Assembly: GCA_025356335.1 (NCBI GenBank)
Contig: JANXUF010000026.1
Coordinates: 1 to 55,267 of the forward strand
DNA: 55,267 nt
DNA from: Actinomycetes bacterium
GTDB lineage: Bacteria; Actinomycetota; Acidimicrobiia; Acidimicrobiales; Ilumatobacteraceae
Direction of reading: 5' to 3'
In this document: positions 47,290 through 55,267 of the stretch, one piece after another
How positions within the stretch are numbered: position 1 is the first letter of the stretch
Layout: each line of letters begins with the position of its first letter
Notes under the pieces: generated by a model
Database searches by the model: none
The model's input: the letters and a program-made list of their open reading frames with translations, nothing else
What the model was told of the DNA's origin: nothing
Translations under genes and position numbers: made by a program

Positions 47290-47515
47290 ATCACCTCCGA
47301 GTCTTCGGAAGAACGGTCACTCCGCTGGCGGAGCGGCTCAGTAGAACCGAACGGGTCCGACCCGTCATCGTCGGCGCAATCGAGTGGGTGCCCACCGTGG
47401 TGGGTGCCAAGCAGGGTGGGAATCGCGGTTTCGGCTGACGCCGAGGTCGTCCCTGTGACGCAAGCAATCGAGCAGTCGCACGACCGCTCGTGAAGTGAAG
47501 CCGAGTCACAGGAGC
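47290..47515 (+). promoter_or_regulatory. translational T-box riboswitch of ileS
   Basis: Leader between DUF2207 and ileS. A hairpin ACGGGTccgACCCGT (47351-47365) precedes ATC at 47367-47369, the likely Ile specifier. The T-box sequence CAGGGTGGGAATCGCGG (47412-47428) follows. CAGGG can pair with CCCTG (47451-47455) as antisequestrator; alternatively CCTGTGAC (47452-47459) pairs with GTCACAGG (47505-47512), covering the GGAG Shine-Dalgarno of ileS. The two pairings exclude each other, so uncharged tRNA-Ile should open the ribosome site. Actinobacterial ileS genes are known to carry such translational T-boxes. The first 200 bp of the gap (47087-47289) hold only the divergent promoters; TAGGAT at 47257 could be a -10. 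Confidence 0.85.
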
Positions 47516-47520
47516 CAATC

Positions 47521-50500
47521 GTGGGGTACCCCGAAGTCGAATCGTCACCGAAGCTGCCGGCGTTGGAACAGCGCGTCCTCGCAAAGTGGGAAGCCGACGA
47601 CACCTTCCGCCGCTCCGTCGCTCAGCGCCACCAGGTCATCCCGACCGCAGACGGTACCGGCAAACAGCACAACGAGTTCGTGTTCTACGACGGCCCGCCG
47701 TTCGCCAACGGCCTGCCGCACTACGGCCACCTGCTCACCGGCTATGTCAAGGACGTCGTGCCGCGCTACCAGACGATGCGCGCCAAGCGCGTCGAGCGGC
47801 GCTTCGGCTGGGACTGCCACGGTCTGCCCGCCGAGGTCGTCGTCGAGAAGGAACTCGGCATCAGCGGCCATCCGGCGATCACCAACTTCGGCGTCGACAA
47901 GTTCAACGAAGCCTGCCGCATCAGTGTGTTGCGTTACACCGAGGATTGGCGCCGCTACGTCAACCGCCAGGCCCGTTGGGTCGACTTCGACAACGATTAC
48001 AAGACGCTCGACGCAACCTACATGGAGAGCGTGATGTGGGCCTTCAAGACTCTGTGGGACAAGGGTCTGGTGTACGAGGGCTTCCGCGTACTGGCCTATT
48101 GCTGGCGATGTGAGACGCCGCTGTCGAACACCGAGACGCGCATGGACGACGTCTACCGTGACCGTCAGGACCCGGCACTGACCGTCTGGTTCCAGCTGGA
48201 GACGGGCGAGCGGATCATGGCATGGACGACGACGCCGTGGACATTGCCGGCCAACCTCGCGCTCGCCGTCGGTCCGGACATCGACTATGCGGTGATGGAG
48301 GAGAACGGCGAGCAGTACATCCTCGCCGCGTCGCGTGTCGCCCACTACGAGAAGGAGCTCGGGCTGGCCACACAGGTCGGGACGATGAAGGGCAGCGAAC
48401 TCGTCGGCCGCCATTACACGCCGCTGTTCCCGTTCTTCGCCGGCACCGAGAACGCCTTCCAGGTGCTCGGTGCCGAGTTCGTCTCGACCGAGGACGGCAC
48501 CGGCGTCGTCCACATGGCCCCCGGTTTCGGCGAGGACGACCAGATGGCCTGCAACGCTGCAGGGATCCCCACGATCGTGCCGATGGACGAGCACGGCCGC
48601 TACACCGCAGACGTTCCGACATGGGCAGGCAAACACGTCTTCGAGGCCAACCCACTGGTGATCCGCGCCCTCAAGGACGCCGAACACGTCATCCGTCACG
48701 AGTCGTACAACCACAGCTACCCGCACTGCTGGCGCTGCGCAGAGCCGCTCGTCTACAAGGCGGTCAGCTCGTGGTTCGTCAAGGTGACGGCGTTTCGCGA
48801 CCGCATGGTGGAACTCAACAGGGACATTCACTGGGTGCCCGAACACGTCAAGGAGGGCAGCTTCGGGAAATGGCTGTCCAACGCCCGTGACTGGTCGATC
48901 AGCCGCAACCGTTTCTGGGGTTCGCCGATCCCGGTGTGGAAGAGCGACGACCCGAACTATCCGCGTGTCGACGCCTACGGCTCGTTTGCAGACCTCGAAC
49001 GCGACTTCGGAGTCGAGGTCACCGACATCCACCGCCCGTACGTCGACCAGTTGACACGACCGAATCCCGACGACCCGACAGGTCGGTCGACGATGCGTCG
49101 CGTACCGGAGGTCTTGGACTGCTGGTTCGAATCCGGCTCGATGCCGTTCGCCCAGGTGCACTATCCGTTCGAGAACCGTGCATGGTTCGACGAGCACTAT
49201 CCAGGTGATTTCATCGTCGAATACCTGGCGCAGACGCGCGGCTGGTTCTACACGATGCACGTACTGGCGACGGCGTTGTTCGATCGGCCGGCGTTCCGCA
49301 ACTGCGTCGCCCACGGCGTCGTTCTCGGCGCTGACGGCCAGAAGATGTCGAAGAGCCTGCGGAACTATCCGGATCCGTACGAGATGTTCGACACCTACGG
49401 CTCCGATGCCGTCCGCTGGTTCCTGATGTCGTCACCGATCCTTCGCGGCGGTGACCTGTCGGTCGGCGAGTCGGGCATCCGTGAGTCGGTTCGCCAGGTC
49501 GTACTGCCGCTGTGGAACAGCTGGTATTTCCTGACGCTGTATGCCAACGCTGCCGGTACGAGCGGCTCGCTCCGCTACGACCAGACCGATGTGCTCGACC
49601 GGTACATCCTCGGCGAACTGCACACGCTCGTCACCTCGGCGACGGCACAACTCGACCAGTACGACTTCTTCGCAGCGTGCGCGTCGGTGTCGGACTTCCT
49701 CGACTCATTGACGAACTGGTACATCCGCCGAAGCCGTGACCGCTTCTGGGCAGGCGATCAGGACGCCATCGACACGCTGCACACCGTGCTCTCGGTGTTG
49801 TGCCAGGTCGCCGCCCCACTCCTGCCGCTGGTGACCGAACAGATCTACACCGAGTTGACCGGAGCAGATTCCGTGCATCTGACCGACTGGCCGGACGCCG
49901 CGTCGATCCCGTTCGACGCTGATCTCGGCGCCGGCATGCGCCAGGTCCGCGACGCTTGTTCGTCATTGCTGGCGCTACGCAAGCAGGAGGGACTGCGCGT
50001 CCGCCTACCACTCGCCAGGGCGGTCATCGCCACGCCGGCTGCCGACCTCCTCCGTCCGCACAGCGACATCGTCCGCGACGAGCTCAACGTCAAAGAACTC
50101 GTGATCACCGACGATGTCGCTGCCTATGGTCGCAACGAATTGGTCCTCAGCCCGAAGAACCTCGGACCGCGCCTCGGCAGCGATACGCAGAAGGTGATCA
50201 GGGCCTACAAGCTCGGTGACTGGACCGCGGAAAATGGCAACGTCGTTGTCGGCGGGACGGAGCTGATGCCGGGGGAGTACGAGTTCAAACTCGTTTCCAA
50301 CGCCGCTGGTGCTGCGGCGACGCTGCCGGGGGCGAGTGGCATCGTCGTGCTCGATACACATGTGTCGCCGGAATTGGAGCAGGAGGGCCTTGCCCGCGAC
50401 CTGATCAGACTCGTGCAGCTGGCGCGCCGCGAAGCCGACCTCCAGGTCAGCGACCGCGTTGCGCTGACGGTGACAGCTTCAGCGGCATGGCTTGCGGCGT

Positions 50501-50625
50501 TGGAGCAGCATCGACAACTGGTGATGAGCGAGACGCTGGCGACATCGGTGACCGCGACGCTCGACGCCGACTCGGAAGGTCCGGTCGTCACGGTGTCGAA
50601 GCACGAGACCGGGGCGACAGCGTAA
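47521..50625 (+). CDS. ileS: isoleucyl-tRNA synthetase
   Basis: A class I synthetase of 1034 residues charging tRNA-Ile. PFANGLPHYGHLLTGYVKD carries the HIGH motif; the editing domain has MAWTTTPWTLPANLALAV; DCWFESGSMPFAQ and KMSKSLRNYPDP complete the core. Length and the C-terminal domain (VSPELEQEGLARDLIRLVQL) resemble the long type-2 IleRS of actinobacteria and eukaryotes, a group that includes mupirocin-resistant enzymes. GTG start with GGAG 6 bp upstream, inside the T-box sequestrator. Confidence 0.97.
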   Translation: MGYPEVESSPKLPALEQRVLAKWEADDTFRRSVAQRHQVIPTADGTGKQHNEFVFYDGPPFANGLPHYGHLLTGYVKDVVPRYQTMRAKRVERRFGWDCHGLPAEVVVEKELGISGHPAITNFGVDKFNEACRISVLRYTEDWRRYVNRQARWVDFDNDYKTLDATYMESVMWAFKTLWDKGLVYEGFRVLAYCWRCETPLSNTETRMDDVYRDRQDPALTVWFQLETGERIMAWTTTPWTLPANLALAVGPDIDYAVMEENGEQYILAASRVAHYEKELGLATQVGTMKGSELVGRHYTPLFPFFAGTENAFQVLGAEFVSTEDGTGVVHMAPGFGEDDQMACNAAGIPTIVPMDEHGRYTADVPTWAGKHVFEANPLVIRALKDAEHVIRHESYNHSYPHCWRCAEPLVYKAVSSWFVKVTAFRDRMVELNRDIHWVPEHVKEGSFGKWLSNARDWSISRNRFWGSPIPVWKSDDPNYPRVDAYGSFADLERDFGVEVTDIHRPYVDQLTRPNPDDPTGRSTMRRVPEVLDCWFESGSMPFAQVHYPFENRAWFDEHYPGDFIVEYLAQTRGWFYTMHVLATALFDRPAFRNCVAHGVVLGADGQKMSKSLRNYPDPYEMFDTYGSDAVRWFLMSSPILRGGDLSVGESGIRESVRQVVLPLWNSWYFLTLYANAAGTSGSLRYDQTDVLDRYILGELHTLVTSATAQLDQYDFFAACASVSDFLDSLTNWYIRRSRDRFWAGDQDAIDTLHTVLSVLCQVAAPLLPLVTEQIYTELTGADSVHLTDWPDAASIPFDADLGAGMRQVRDACSSLLALRKQEGLRVRLPLARAVIATPAADLLRPHSDIVRDELNVKELVITDDVAAYGRNELVLSPKNLGPRLGSDTQKVIRAYKLGDWTAENGNVVVGGTELMPGEYEFKLVSNAAGAAATLPGASGIVVLDTHVSPELEQEGLARDLIRLVQLARREADLQVSDRVALTVTASAAWLAALEQHRQLVMSETLATSVTATLDADSEGPVVTVSKHETGATA

Positions 50626-50695
50626 GCGATCGAGGAGTGGTACGCCCACCACCAGGAGCGGTGCCGGGCGGTGACCATGACCTATAGTTCCGGGA

Positions 50696-51868
50696 ATGGT
50701 CGTCAAACGGTTGACTCGGGAACGGCCGGCTACGGAGCAGCAGATGGCCCAACGATCGGCTGTCGTCGTGCCGGCAGCATCGACCTCCTCGTCGAGCGCC
50801 GATCCGACGCTGTCGTCGGACGGAGCCGGCCGCTCGCAGGCCGTATCGATCGGAGCGATGCAGCCTGTTGCAGCATTCGTCCAGGCCAAACTGCGAGTCG
50901 GCAGCTCGACCGATCCGGCCGAACTCGAGGCTGACGCTGTCGCCGACGACGTCCTGGCGGTCCTTCGCAGACCCGTCGAAACCGCGGCAGGCGATACACC
51001 TGGCGTCGGTGGGCCCGCCGGTCAGGTGTCCCGGATTCGCCGTGTCACGGCAATGGCGCGCCGGCTCGGCGATCCGGTCGTCGGTCGAGACGGAGGGGAG
51101 ATCGACGGCGCCATCGCCGCAGGCGTTCGCAACGCCAGCGGGGGATCGGCACTCGACCCGAAGATCAAACCACGGCTCGAGGGTGCCTTCGGCAGGTCGT
51201 TCGATGACGTGCGCATCCATCGGGACAGCGCCATTGCACCGCAGATCGGTGCCAGGGCGTTCACGTTCGGATCGGACATCCACTTCGCTCCTGGGGAATA
51301 CCGGCCGTCCAGCGATGCAGGAATGCGGGTCCTCGGTCACGAACTGACTCACGTCGTCCAGCAGTCCGCAGGAGCGGGGGCGATGGCGGCGAGTCGGATC
51401 GCCCGCGCCACGGCGTCCCCTGACGGCCTCGTCGTTCGTCGCGAGGTCAAGTTGATCTGGAACAAGTGGCGCTCGACGTACGATCTCAGCAAGGACTTCA
51501 AGGATGAGGCAGAGGCACGGGCGTGGGATGCCAAGCAAGCGCCGGCCGGCGCAGCAGCGCCAGTGGAGGACGAAGCGGACGTCGGCCCTGAGGCGGAGGC
51601 GACATACGAATGGAATATCCGGCCGTCAGCGAGAAAGCACTACGGCGATGGATGGGGTCTGGCATACAAGGTGACGAGCGATGCCCTGTTGAAGGCCGAA
51701 ATCGAAGCGGACGCACAGACGGGGGAAGGAGAGCAGTCCATCTACCTCGGCCCCTTCAAGAACAAAGGCGTTGCGGAGGGTTGCGATATCCGCTACACCA
51801 ACGAGTGGGACGATGACCACTGCACGACGACCGTCTATCACTGCGGACCGACCTCTGAAGCCAACTGA
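50696..51868 (+). CDS. DUF4157 (eCIS-core) protein with unknown C-terminal domain
   Basis: 390 residues. After an unstructured N-terminus comes a DUF4157 domain: LEGAFGRSFDDVRIHRDSAI, IGARAFTFGSDIHFAPGEY and the metallopeptidase motif LGHELTHVVQQSAG (HELTH, His215-His219). DUF4157 proteins are typically linked to extracellular contractile injection systems as effectors or loaders. From about residue 250 a separate region (REVKLIWNKWRSTYDL to the C-terminus with four Cys/His-bearing turns) is unknown to me and could be an effector domain. No sheath, baseplate or tube genes are in the window. Confidence 0.78.
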   Translation: MVVKRLTRERPATEQQMAQRSAVVVPAASTSSSSADPTLSSDGAGRSQAVSIGAMQPVAAFVQAKLRVGSSTDPAELEADAVADDVLAVLRRPVETAAGDTPGVGGPAGQVSRIRRVTAMARRLGDPVVGRDGGEIDGAIAAGVRNASGGSALDPKIKPRLEGAFGRSFDDVRIHRDSAIAPQIGARAFTFGSDIHFAPGEYRPSSDAGMRVLGHELTHVVQQSAGAGAMAASRIARATASPDGLVVRREVKLIWNKWRSTYDLSKDFKDEAEARAWDAKQAPAGAAAPVEDEADVGPEAEATYEWNIRPSARKHYGDGWGLAYKVTSDALLKAEIEADAQTGEGEQSIYLGPFKNKGVAEGCDIRYTNEWDDDHCTTTVYHCGPTSEAN

Positions 51869-52017
51869 AAGACGAACGGAGCGGACTGACTGCCTCGCCT
51901 CCACCGCCTCGTTCAGCTCTGAAGATGAAGTCTGATCCACATCGCCCCGGTCGCTGCCGAACTCACCAATACCGCAGGTAGTATCCGCCGTTCGTCCGGT
52001 GCTCGGAAGGACTCGAC

Positions 52018-52569
52018 ATGACAATTGCAAAGAAACCTGCCACTGCTGCCAAGACGGTCGAGCCGGTGGCGGCAGCCGCCAAGCCGGCGCCCGCCAAGGC
52101 GACGGTCAAAGCCGCCGCCAAGAAGGCAGCACCAGTCAGCGCCGGCATCGGCGAGGCGGTGATGGGTCCGATCGGGCCGATCATGGTGTCCAAGGACTTC
52201 GATATCAAGTTCCTCGAATCCCAGCAACAGTTGCTTGCCGACGAGCGCAAGTCGCTCACTGGCCAGGCGCTGCGGCTCGAATTCGAGGCCAACTCGCTGA
52301 TCGAGGACGTCGAGATGGGCGATGTGCAGTTCGACGACGAATCCGGCGAGGGCGACACGATGGTCGTCGAGCGCGAGCGTGACCTTGCGCTGTCGGCGCA
52401 GGCGCGCCAGACCGTTTCCGAGATCGACACCGCACTGCGCCGCATGGCAGAGGGCGAATACGGCTACTCGATCGTGTCCCACCGGCCGATCCCGCGTGAA
52501 CGCCTGAAGGCGATTCCGTGGGCTGTCGAGCTCGTCGAGGAGAAGGTCGGCGGGATCGGCCGTCGATGA
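52018..52569 (+). CDS. DksA/TraR-like protein lacking the zinc cysteines
   Basis: 183 residues. The N-terminal 40 residues are a Lys/Ala/Pro tail (KPAPAKATVKAAAKKAAP). A coiled-coil follows (LESQQQLLADERKSLTGQAL to ALSAQARQTVSEIDTALRRM). The C-terminal DksA signature is recognisable (EGEYGYSIVSHRPIPRERL, KAIPWAVELVEE), but the four zinc positions hold Ser151, Ser154, Leu172 and Glu175 instead of Cys. The protein likely keeps the DksA/CarD-like fold without zinc and may act on RNA polymerase or DNA. ATG overlaps nothing upstream; its stop overlaps the lspA start as ATGA. Confidence 0.8.
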   Translation: MTIAKKPATAAKTVEPVAAAAKPAPAKATVKAAAKKAAPVSAGIGEAVMGPIGPIMVSKDFDIKFLESQQQLLADERKSLTGQALRLEFEANSLIEDVEMGDVQFDDESGEGDTMVVERERDLALSAQARQTVSEIDTALRRMAEGEYGYSIVSHRPIPRERLKAIPWAVELVEEKVGGIGRR

Positions 52570-53150
52570 GCGATCAGCCGGCCCAGCCGGTTGACGAGGT
52601 CGGATCCAACGAGGTCGGATCCGTCAGCCCAGCAGCGCGCCGGCAGGCACGCCCGTCACGCGACGGCCTCATCGCCAGCTTGCTGATCGCTGCGTTCGTC
52701 GTCGTCTTCGACCAGGTCACCAAACAGATCGCCGTCAGTCAGCTCGACGATTCCTTGCCGGTGCACGTCATCTGGACGCTGCAGTGGCACCTGACCCACA
52801 ACAGCGGGATGGCCTTCAGCCGCGGCACCGGGATCGGTCCGATTCTCGGAGCACTGGCGCTGGTGGTCGTCGTCGTACTGGTGATCAGCCTCGGTCGACA
52901 CGGCACCCGCGGCGGCAAGTTTGCCGTTGGGCTGGTGGTCGGCGGTGCGGTCGGCAACCTCGCCGACCGACTGTTCCGTGGCGATGGATGGCTGCGCGGC
53001 AGCGTCGTCGACTTCATCGATTTCCAGTGGTGGCCGATCTTCAACATTGCCGATTCGGCGATCTGCATCGGTGGTGCATTGCTCGTCCTCGGGGCGATCC
53101 TCGAATCGACGAGAGCCAAGTCGACCCTCGCCGAGAGGGTGTCGAAGTGA
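52566..53150 (+). CDS. lspA: lipoprotein signal peptidase II
   Basis: A 194-residue membrane protease that removes lipoprotein signal peptides. Catalytic Asp residues lie in GGAVGNLADRLFRG and FNIADSAICIGG; the HLTHNSGMAFSRG loop and four membrane helices are as usual. A 35-residue cytoplasmic N-terminus includes a 15-bp duplication (NEVGS twice). ATG overlaps the previous stop; GTG of rluD overlaps its own stop, so three genes are coupled. Confidence 0.95.
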   Translation: MSDQPAQPVDEVGSNEVGSVSPAARRQARPSRDGLIASLLIAAFVVVFDQVTKQIAVSQLDDSLPVHVIWTLQWHLTHNSGMAFSRGTGIGPILGALALVVVVVLVISLGRHGTRGGKFAVGLVVGGAVGNLADRLFRGDGWLRGSVVDFIDFQWWPIFNIADSAICIGGALLVLGAILESTRAKSTLAERVSK

Positions 53151-54076
53151 TCGAGGAGTTGATCCCGCCGATGCTCGCCGGCGAGCGGCTCGACCGCATC
53201 GTGGCGATGCTCTCCGATGTCAGCCGCACCGTTGCCACCGAACTGATCGAGGGTGGCCATGTCCTGGTCGGCGGCAAGGTGGCGACGTCCGGCAAGGTGC
53301 GGATGAAAGAGTCAGTGGCAGTGTCGATCGACACCTCGTTCGTCCCGGTTCCGCACTTGCCCCAGGCCGACGACACCATCCCGATCACGCTGGTGTACGA
53401 GGACGATGACATCATCGTCATCGACAAGCCGGCAGGGCTCGTCGTTCATCCGGCGACGGGCAACGAGACAGGGACGCTCGTGAACGGACTGCTGGCATTG
53501 TTCCCTGAAATCGCCGACGTCGGTCAGCCGGAGCGTCCCGGCATCGTCCACCGACTCGACGTCGGTACGTCCGGATTGATGATCGTCGCCAGAACGCAGG
53601 ACGCATACGACGAACTCGTCGAGAAGTTGCGCGACCACGAGGTCGAACGCGTCTATCGAGCGCTCGTCTGGGGATCGCCGGAGGCACCGAATGGTCTGAT
53701 CGACGCGCCGTTGGGTCGTGACGCACGCGAGCCGTTGAAGATGGCCGTCAACGCCAACGGGCGCGAAGCGAGGACCCACTTCCAGGTCGACGAGCGCTTC
53801 ACACATCCGCCGACTGCTCTACTGACGTGTCGTCTGGAAACGGGTCGAACGCATCAGATCAGGGTCCACCTCACGGCGATCGGCCATCCTGTCGTTGCCG
53901 ATACGACCTACGGCGGGCGGCGGGCGACGCTCGGCCTCAAGCGCCCCTTCCTGCACGCCACACACCTCTCGTTCGAGCATCCGATCACCAGCGAGCCGGT
54001 CCATTTCGACTCCCCGATGCCGGCAGATCTCCTCGAAGTGGTGACCAAACTCCGAGCCGATACCGGCGAGATCTAG
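53147..54076 (+). CDS. rluD: 23S rRNA pseudouridine synthase RluD-type
   Basis: 309 residues. An N-terminal S4 RNA-binding domain (LAGERLDRIVAMLSDVSRTV; GGHVLVGGKVATSGKVRM) precedes the catalytic domain. That domain has DDDIIVIDKPAGLVVHPATG, PGIVHRLDVGTSGLMIVART (catalytic Asp in HRLD) and LETGRTHQIRVHLTAIGHP. It is classed RluA/RluC/RluD; the lspA-rluD pairing favours RluD. GTG start is coupled to lspA by GTGA. Confidence 0.94.
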   Translation: MIEELIPPMLAGERLDRIVAMLSDVSRTVATELIEGGHVLVGGKVATSGKVRMKESVAVSIDTSFVPVPHLPQADDTIPITLVYEDDDIIVIDKPAGLVVHPATGNETGTLVNGLLALFPEIADVGQPERPGIVHRLDVGTSGLMIVARTQDAYDELVEKLRDHEVERVYRALVWGSPEAPNGLIDAPLGRDAREPLKMAVNANGREARTHFQVDERFTHPPTALLTCRLETGRTHQIRVHLTAIGHPVVADTTYGGRRATLGLKRPFLHATHLSFEHPITSEPVHFDSPMPADLLEVVTKLRADTGEI

Positions 54077-54092
54077 CTTCGGACTCGTCGGG

Positions 54093-55052
54093 TCAACTCC
54101 AGATGGTGACGTAGATCGGGGGTTTGAAGCGGGTGGCCGAGACGCCGAGGCCGAGGTGGTGCATCTCGTGAAGCGCATCCGGCGTCGACAGGAACCGGGC
54201 GAACCGTCCTGCCATCGAAGTTCGGCGATCCGGAGCGAGCGTCGACGCGTGCCACAGCGAGTCCCGCGGCGTTCCATCGACGGCGAGACGGACCAACGTC
54301 GGGGTCGCCCGCAGATCGCCGAGCAGATGGTCGACCGCCGGTGCGATGCCTTCTCCGGTGACCGCTGCGGCGATCGCCGCCGCTTGATTGGGGAACACCC
54401 GGATGCGTTCCTCCGGAATCCGCAGCTGCGCAAGCAACTTGGCGACCTCGGTATGCGGATCGAGGCCGGACGGATCGACGAGCCACGTCTCGTTGGAGAG
54501 ATCGGAGAACTGACAGCGTCGAGCGGCAAGGCGATGGTCTGAACGGGCGACGACGACCATTCTCCAGCGCAATAGTGGTTGCACTGCGAGCTTGTTGGAG
54601 CGCCCGGCGGGCAACGAGCCGAGGGCGACGTCGGCGAGACGTTCCTCCAACAGCACGGTCATTTCCTCGGCAGTGGCGATACCGAGGTTGATCTCGACAT
54701 TGATCACCCTGCTGGCGAAGCTGTGCAGCAGCGACGGGGCTATGGCATCGGCGATCGTGCTCGTGGCAACGATGCGCAGCAGCTCAGGGGCATTGTTGCT
54801 GGAGCGTGCCGCCATCTCGGCGTCGACCGCCAGGCTGACCATCTGCGAGGCCATACCGACGATTCGCTGGCCGGCGGGAGTCAGTTCCATCGTCGTCCCG
54901 GTGCGAACGATCAACGGATCGCCGAGATGTTGGCGGAGCGCGGCGAGCGCCTGGGACACCGCCGGTTCGCTGACGCCGAGCGTCGTCGCCGCTGCTTTGA
55001 CGGAACCGAGGCGGGTGACGAGCACGAACACTTTCAACTGTGTCAGCGTCAT
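54093..55052 (-). CDS. LysR-family transcriptional regulator
   Basis: 319 residues. A winged-helix N-terminus (QLKVFVLVTRLGSVKAAATT, LGVSEPAVSQALAALRQHLG) and an inducer-binding domain (LLRIVATSTIADAIAPSLLH; LEERLADVALGSLPAGRSNK) are complete. The set resembles CbbR/CysB-type regulators, but no specific target is indicated. ATG 55052 begins the HTH; an upstream extension to 55205 lies inside a palindrome and is unlikely. The regulated gene is probably divergent and beyond the right edge. Confidence 0.9.
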   Translation of the reverse strand: MTLTQLKVFVLVTRLGSVKAAATTLGVSEPAVSQALAALRQHLGDPLIVRTGTTMELTPAGQRIVGMASQMVSLAVDAEMAARSSNNAPELLRIVATSTIADAIAPSLLHSFASRVINVEINLGIATAEEMTVLLEERLADVALGSLPAGRSNKLAVQPLLRWRMVVVARSDHRLAARRCQFSDLSNETWLVDPSGLDPHTEVAKLLAQLRIPEERIRVFPNQAAAIAAAVTGEGIAPAVDHLLGDLRATPTLVRLAVDGTPRDSLWHASTLAPDRRTSMAGRFARFLSTPDALHEMHHLGLGVSATRFKPPIYVTIWS

Positions 55053-55111
55053 TGCGGCGAATACTACGGCCGTGCTACACGACGGGCGAGTCGCTGGACC
55101 GATGCTGATAT

Positions 55112-55209
55112 CAGGGTGCTGAAATTCACGAGCCGGACTGGCAACACGACGCGCTGACCTGGTCTTTCTCTGCGAGGTTTGCCAGCCGGAAGACAATTTC
55201 AGCACCCTG
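55112..55209. repeat. 98-bp inverted-repeat structure upstream of the LysR gene
   Basis: CAGGGTGCTGAAATT (55112-55126) is repeated inverted and perfect as AATTTCAGCACCCTG (55195-55209). Inside, GCCGGACTGGCAA (55132-55144) faces TTGCCAGCCGG (55179-55189) with one extra base. It could be a pair of regulator sites for a divergent promoter or a small terminal-repeat (MITE-like) element. Confidence 0.85.
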
Positions 55210-55267
55210 TTAACCCTTTGCTTATCGAGGCCTTGTCGAGCGATTGCTGCGGGTGCACACTCGTCTT

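Noticed and set aside
47087..47290. N-terminal extension of the DUF2207 protein
   Set aside because: The open frame upstream of ATG 47086 encodes basic, non-conserved residues ahead of a good signal anchor and would collide with the ileS leader promoter.

Overview
The window is 55 kb of GC-rich, gene-dense DNA that looks like an actinobacterial chromosome, most likely class Acidimicrobiia; the class is an inference. Supporting signs are frequent GTG and TTG starts, F420-type enzymes (two LLM-family, one PPOX-family), a T-box in front of ileS, a KMGKS-type leucyl-tRNA synthetase, and the housekeeping runs comEA/comEC/holA/rpsT/lepA and ileS/lspA/rluD.

Left edge (1-3.2 kb): the right end of an integrated element and a graveyard of older ones. 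A tyrosine integrase lies next to a 3' tRNA fragment (probable att site) and upstream of the N-terminus of an AbiEi-type antitoxin gene that runs off the window. Outside the att site are a CopG-type antitoxin with a frameshifted toxin partner, a decayed second copy of the integrase end, and AbiEi remnants.

3.2-18.3 kb: an energy-metabolism island. A flavin-binding PPOX protein and PEP synthase are on the plus strand. Facing them, nine collinear minus-strand genes encode a complete group 3d NAD-linked bidirectional [NiFe] hydrogenase (hoxE, F, U, Y, H) with its maturation protease (hoxW), a GNAT/ADP-forming acyl-CoA synthetase fusion, a P2-type cation ATPase and a PfkB-family sugar kinase. Many junctions are 4-bp overlaps. 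PfkB, P-type ATPase, PPOX and hydrogenase genes recall the hypoxia/dormancy regulons of mycobacteria. My inference is that this block handles NADH/H2 redox balance, substrate-level ATP formation and ion homeostasis when oxygen is short.

18.4-34.5 kb: envelope and general metabolism. A lipoprotein and a secreted protein (frameshifted) are followed by a DUF4118 membrane protein, surE, an SDR with a zinc ribbon, and a four-gene minus-strand cluster (DUF1269, GNAT, DoxX, F420-type PPOX). Then come a P1-family peptidase, leuS, a fatty-acyl-AMP/CoA ligase, an LLM oxidoreductase and a PAC2 protein.

34.7-45 kb: thioredoxin-TPR co-chaperone, a small HExxH protein, comEA, comEC (no metallo-beta-lactamase domain; an antisense membrane gene sits between it and comEA), holA, a second LLM enzyme, rpsT, lepA, an MFS exporter and a crotonase.

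45-55.3 kb: two facing 19-bp repeat arrays, a DUF2207 membrane protein, and ileS behind a translational T-box whose antisequestrator and Shine-Dalgarno sequestrator are visible as competing pairings. Then an orphan DUF4157 (eCIS-type) protein, a DksA/TraR-like protein that has lost all four zinc cysteines, lspA, rluD and a LysR regulator with a long inverted repeat upstream. Several intergenic regions carry short tandem repeats or long perfect inverted repeats, listed separately.
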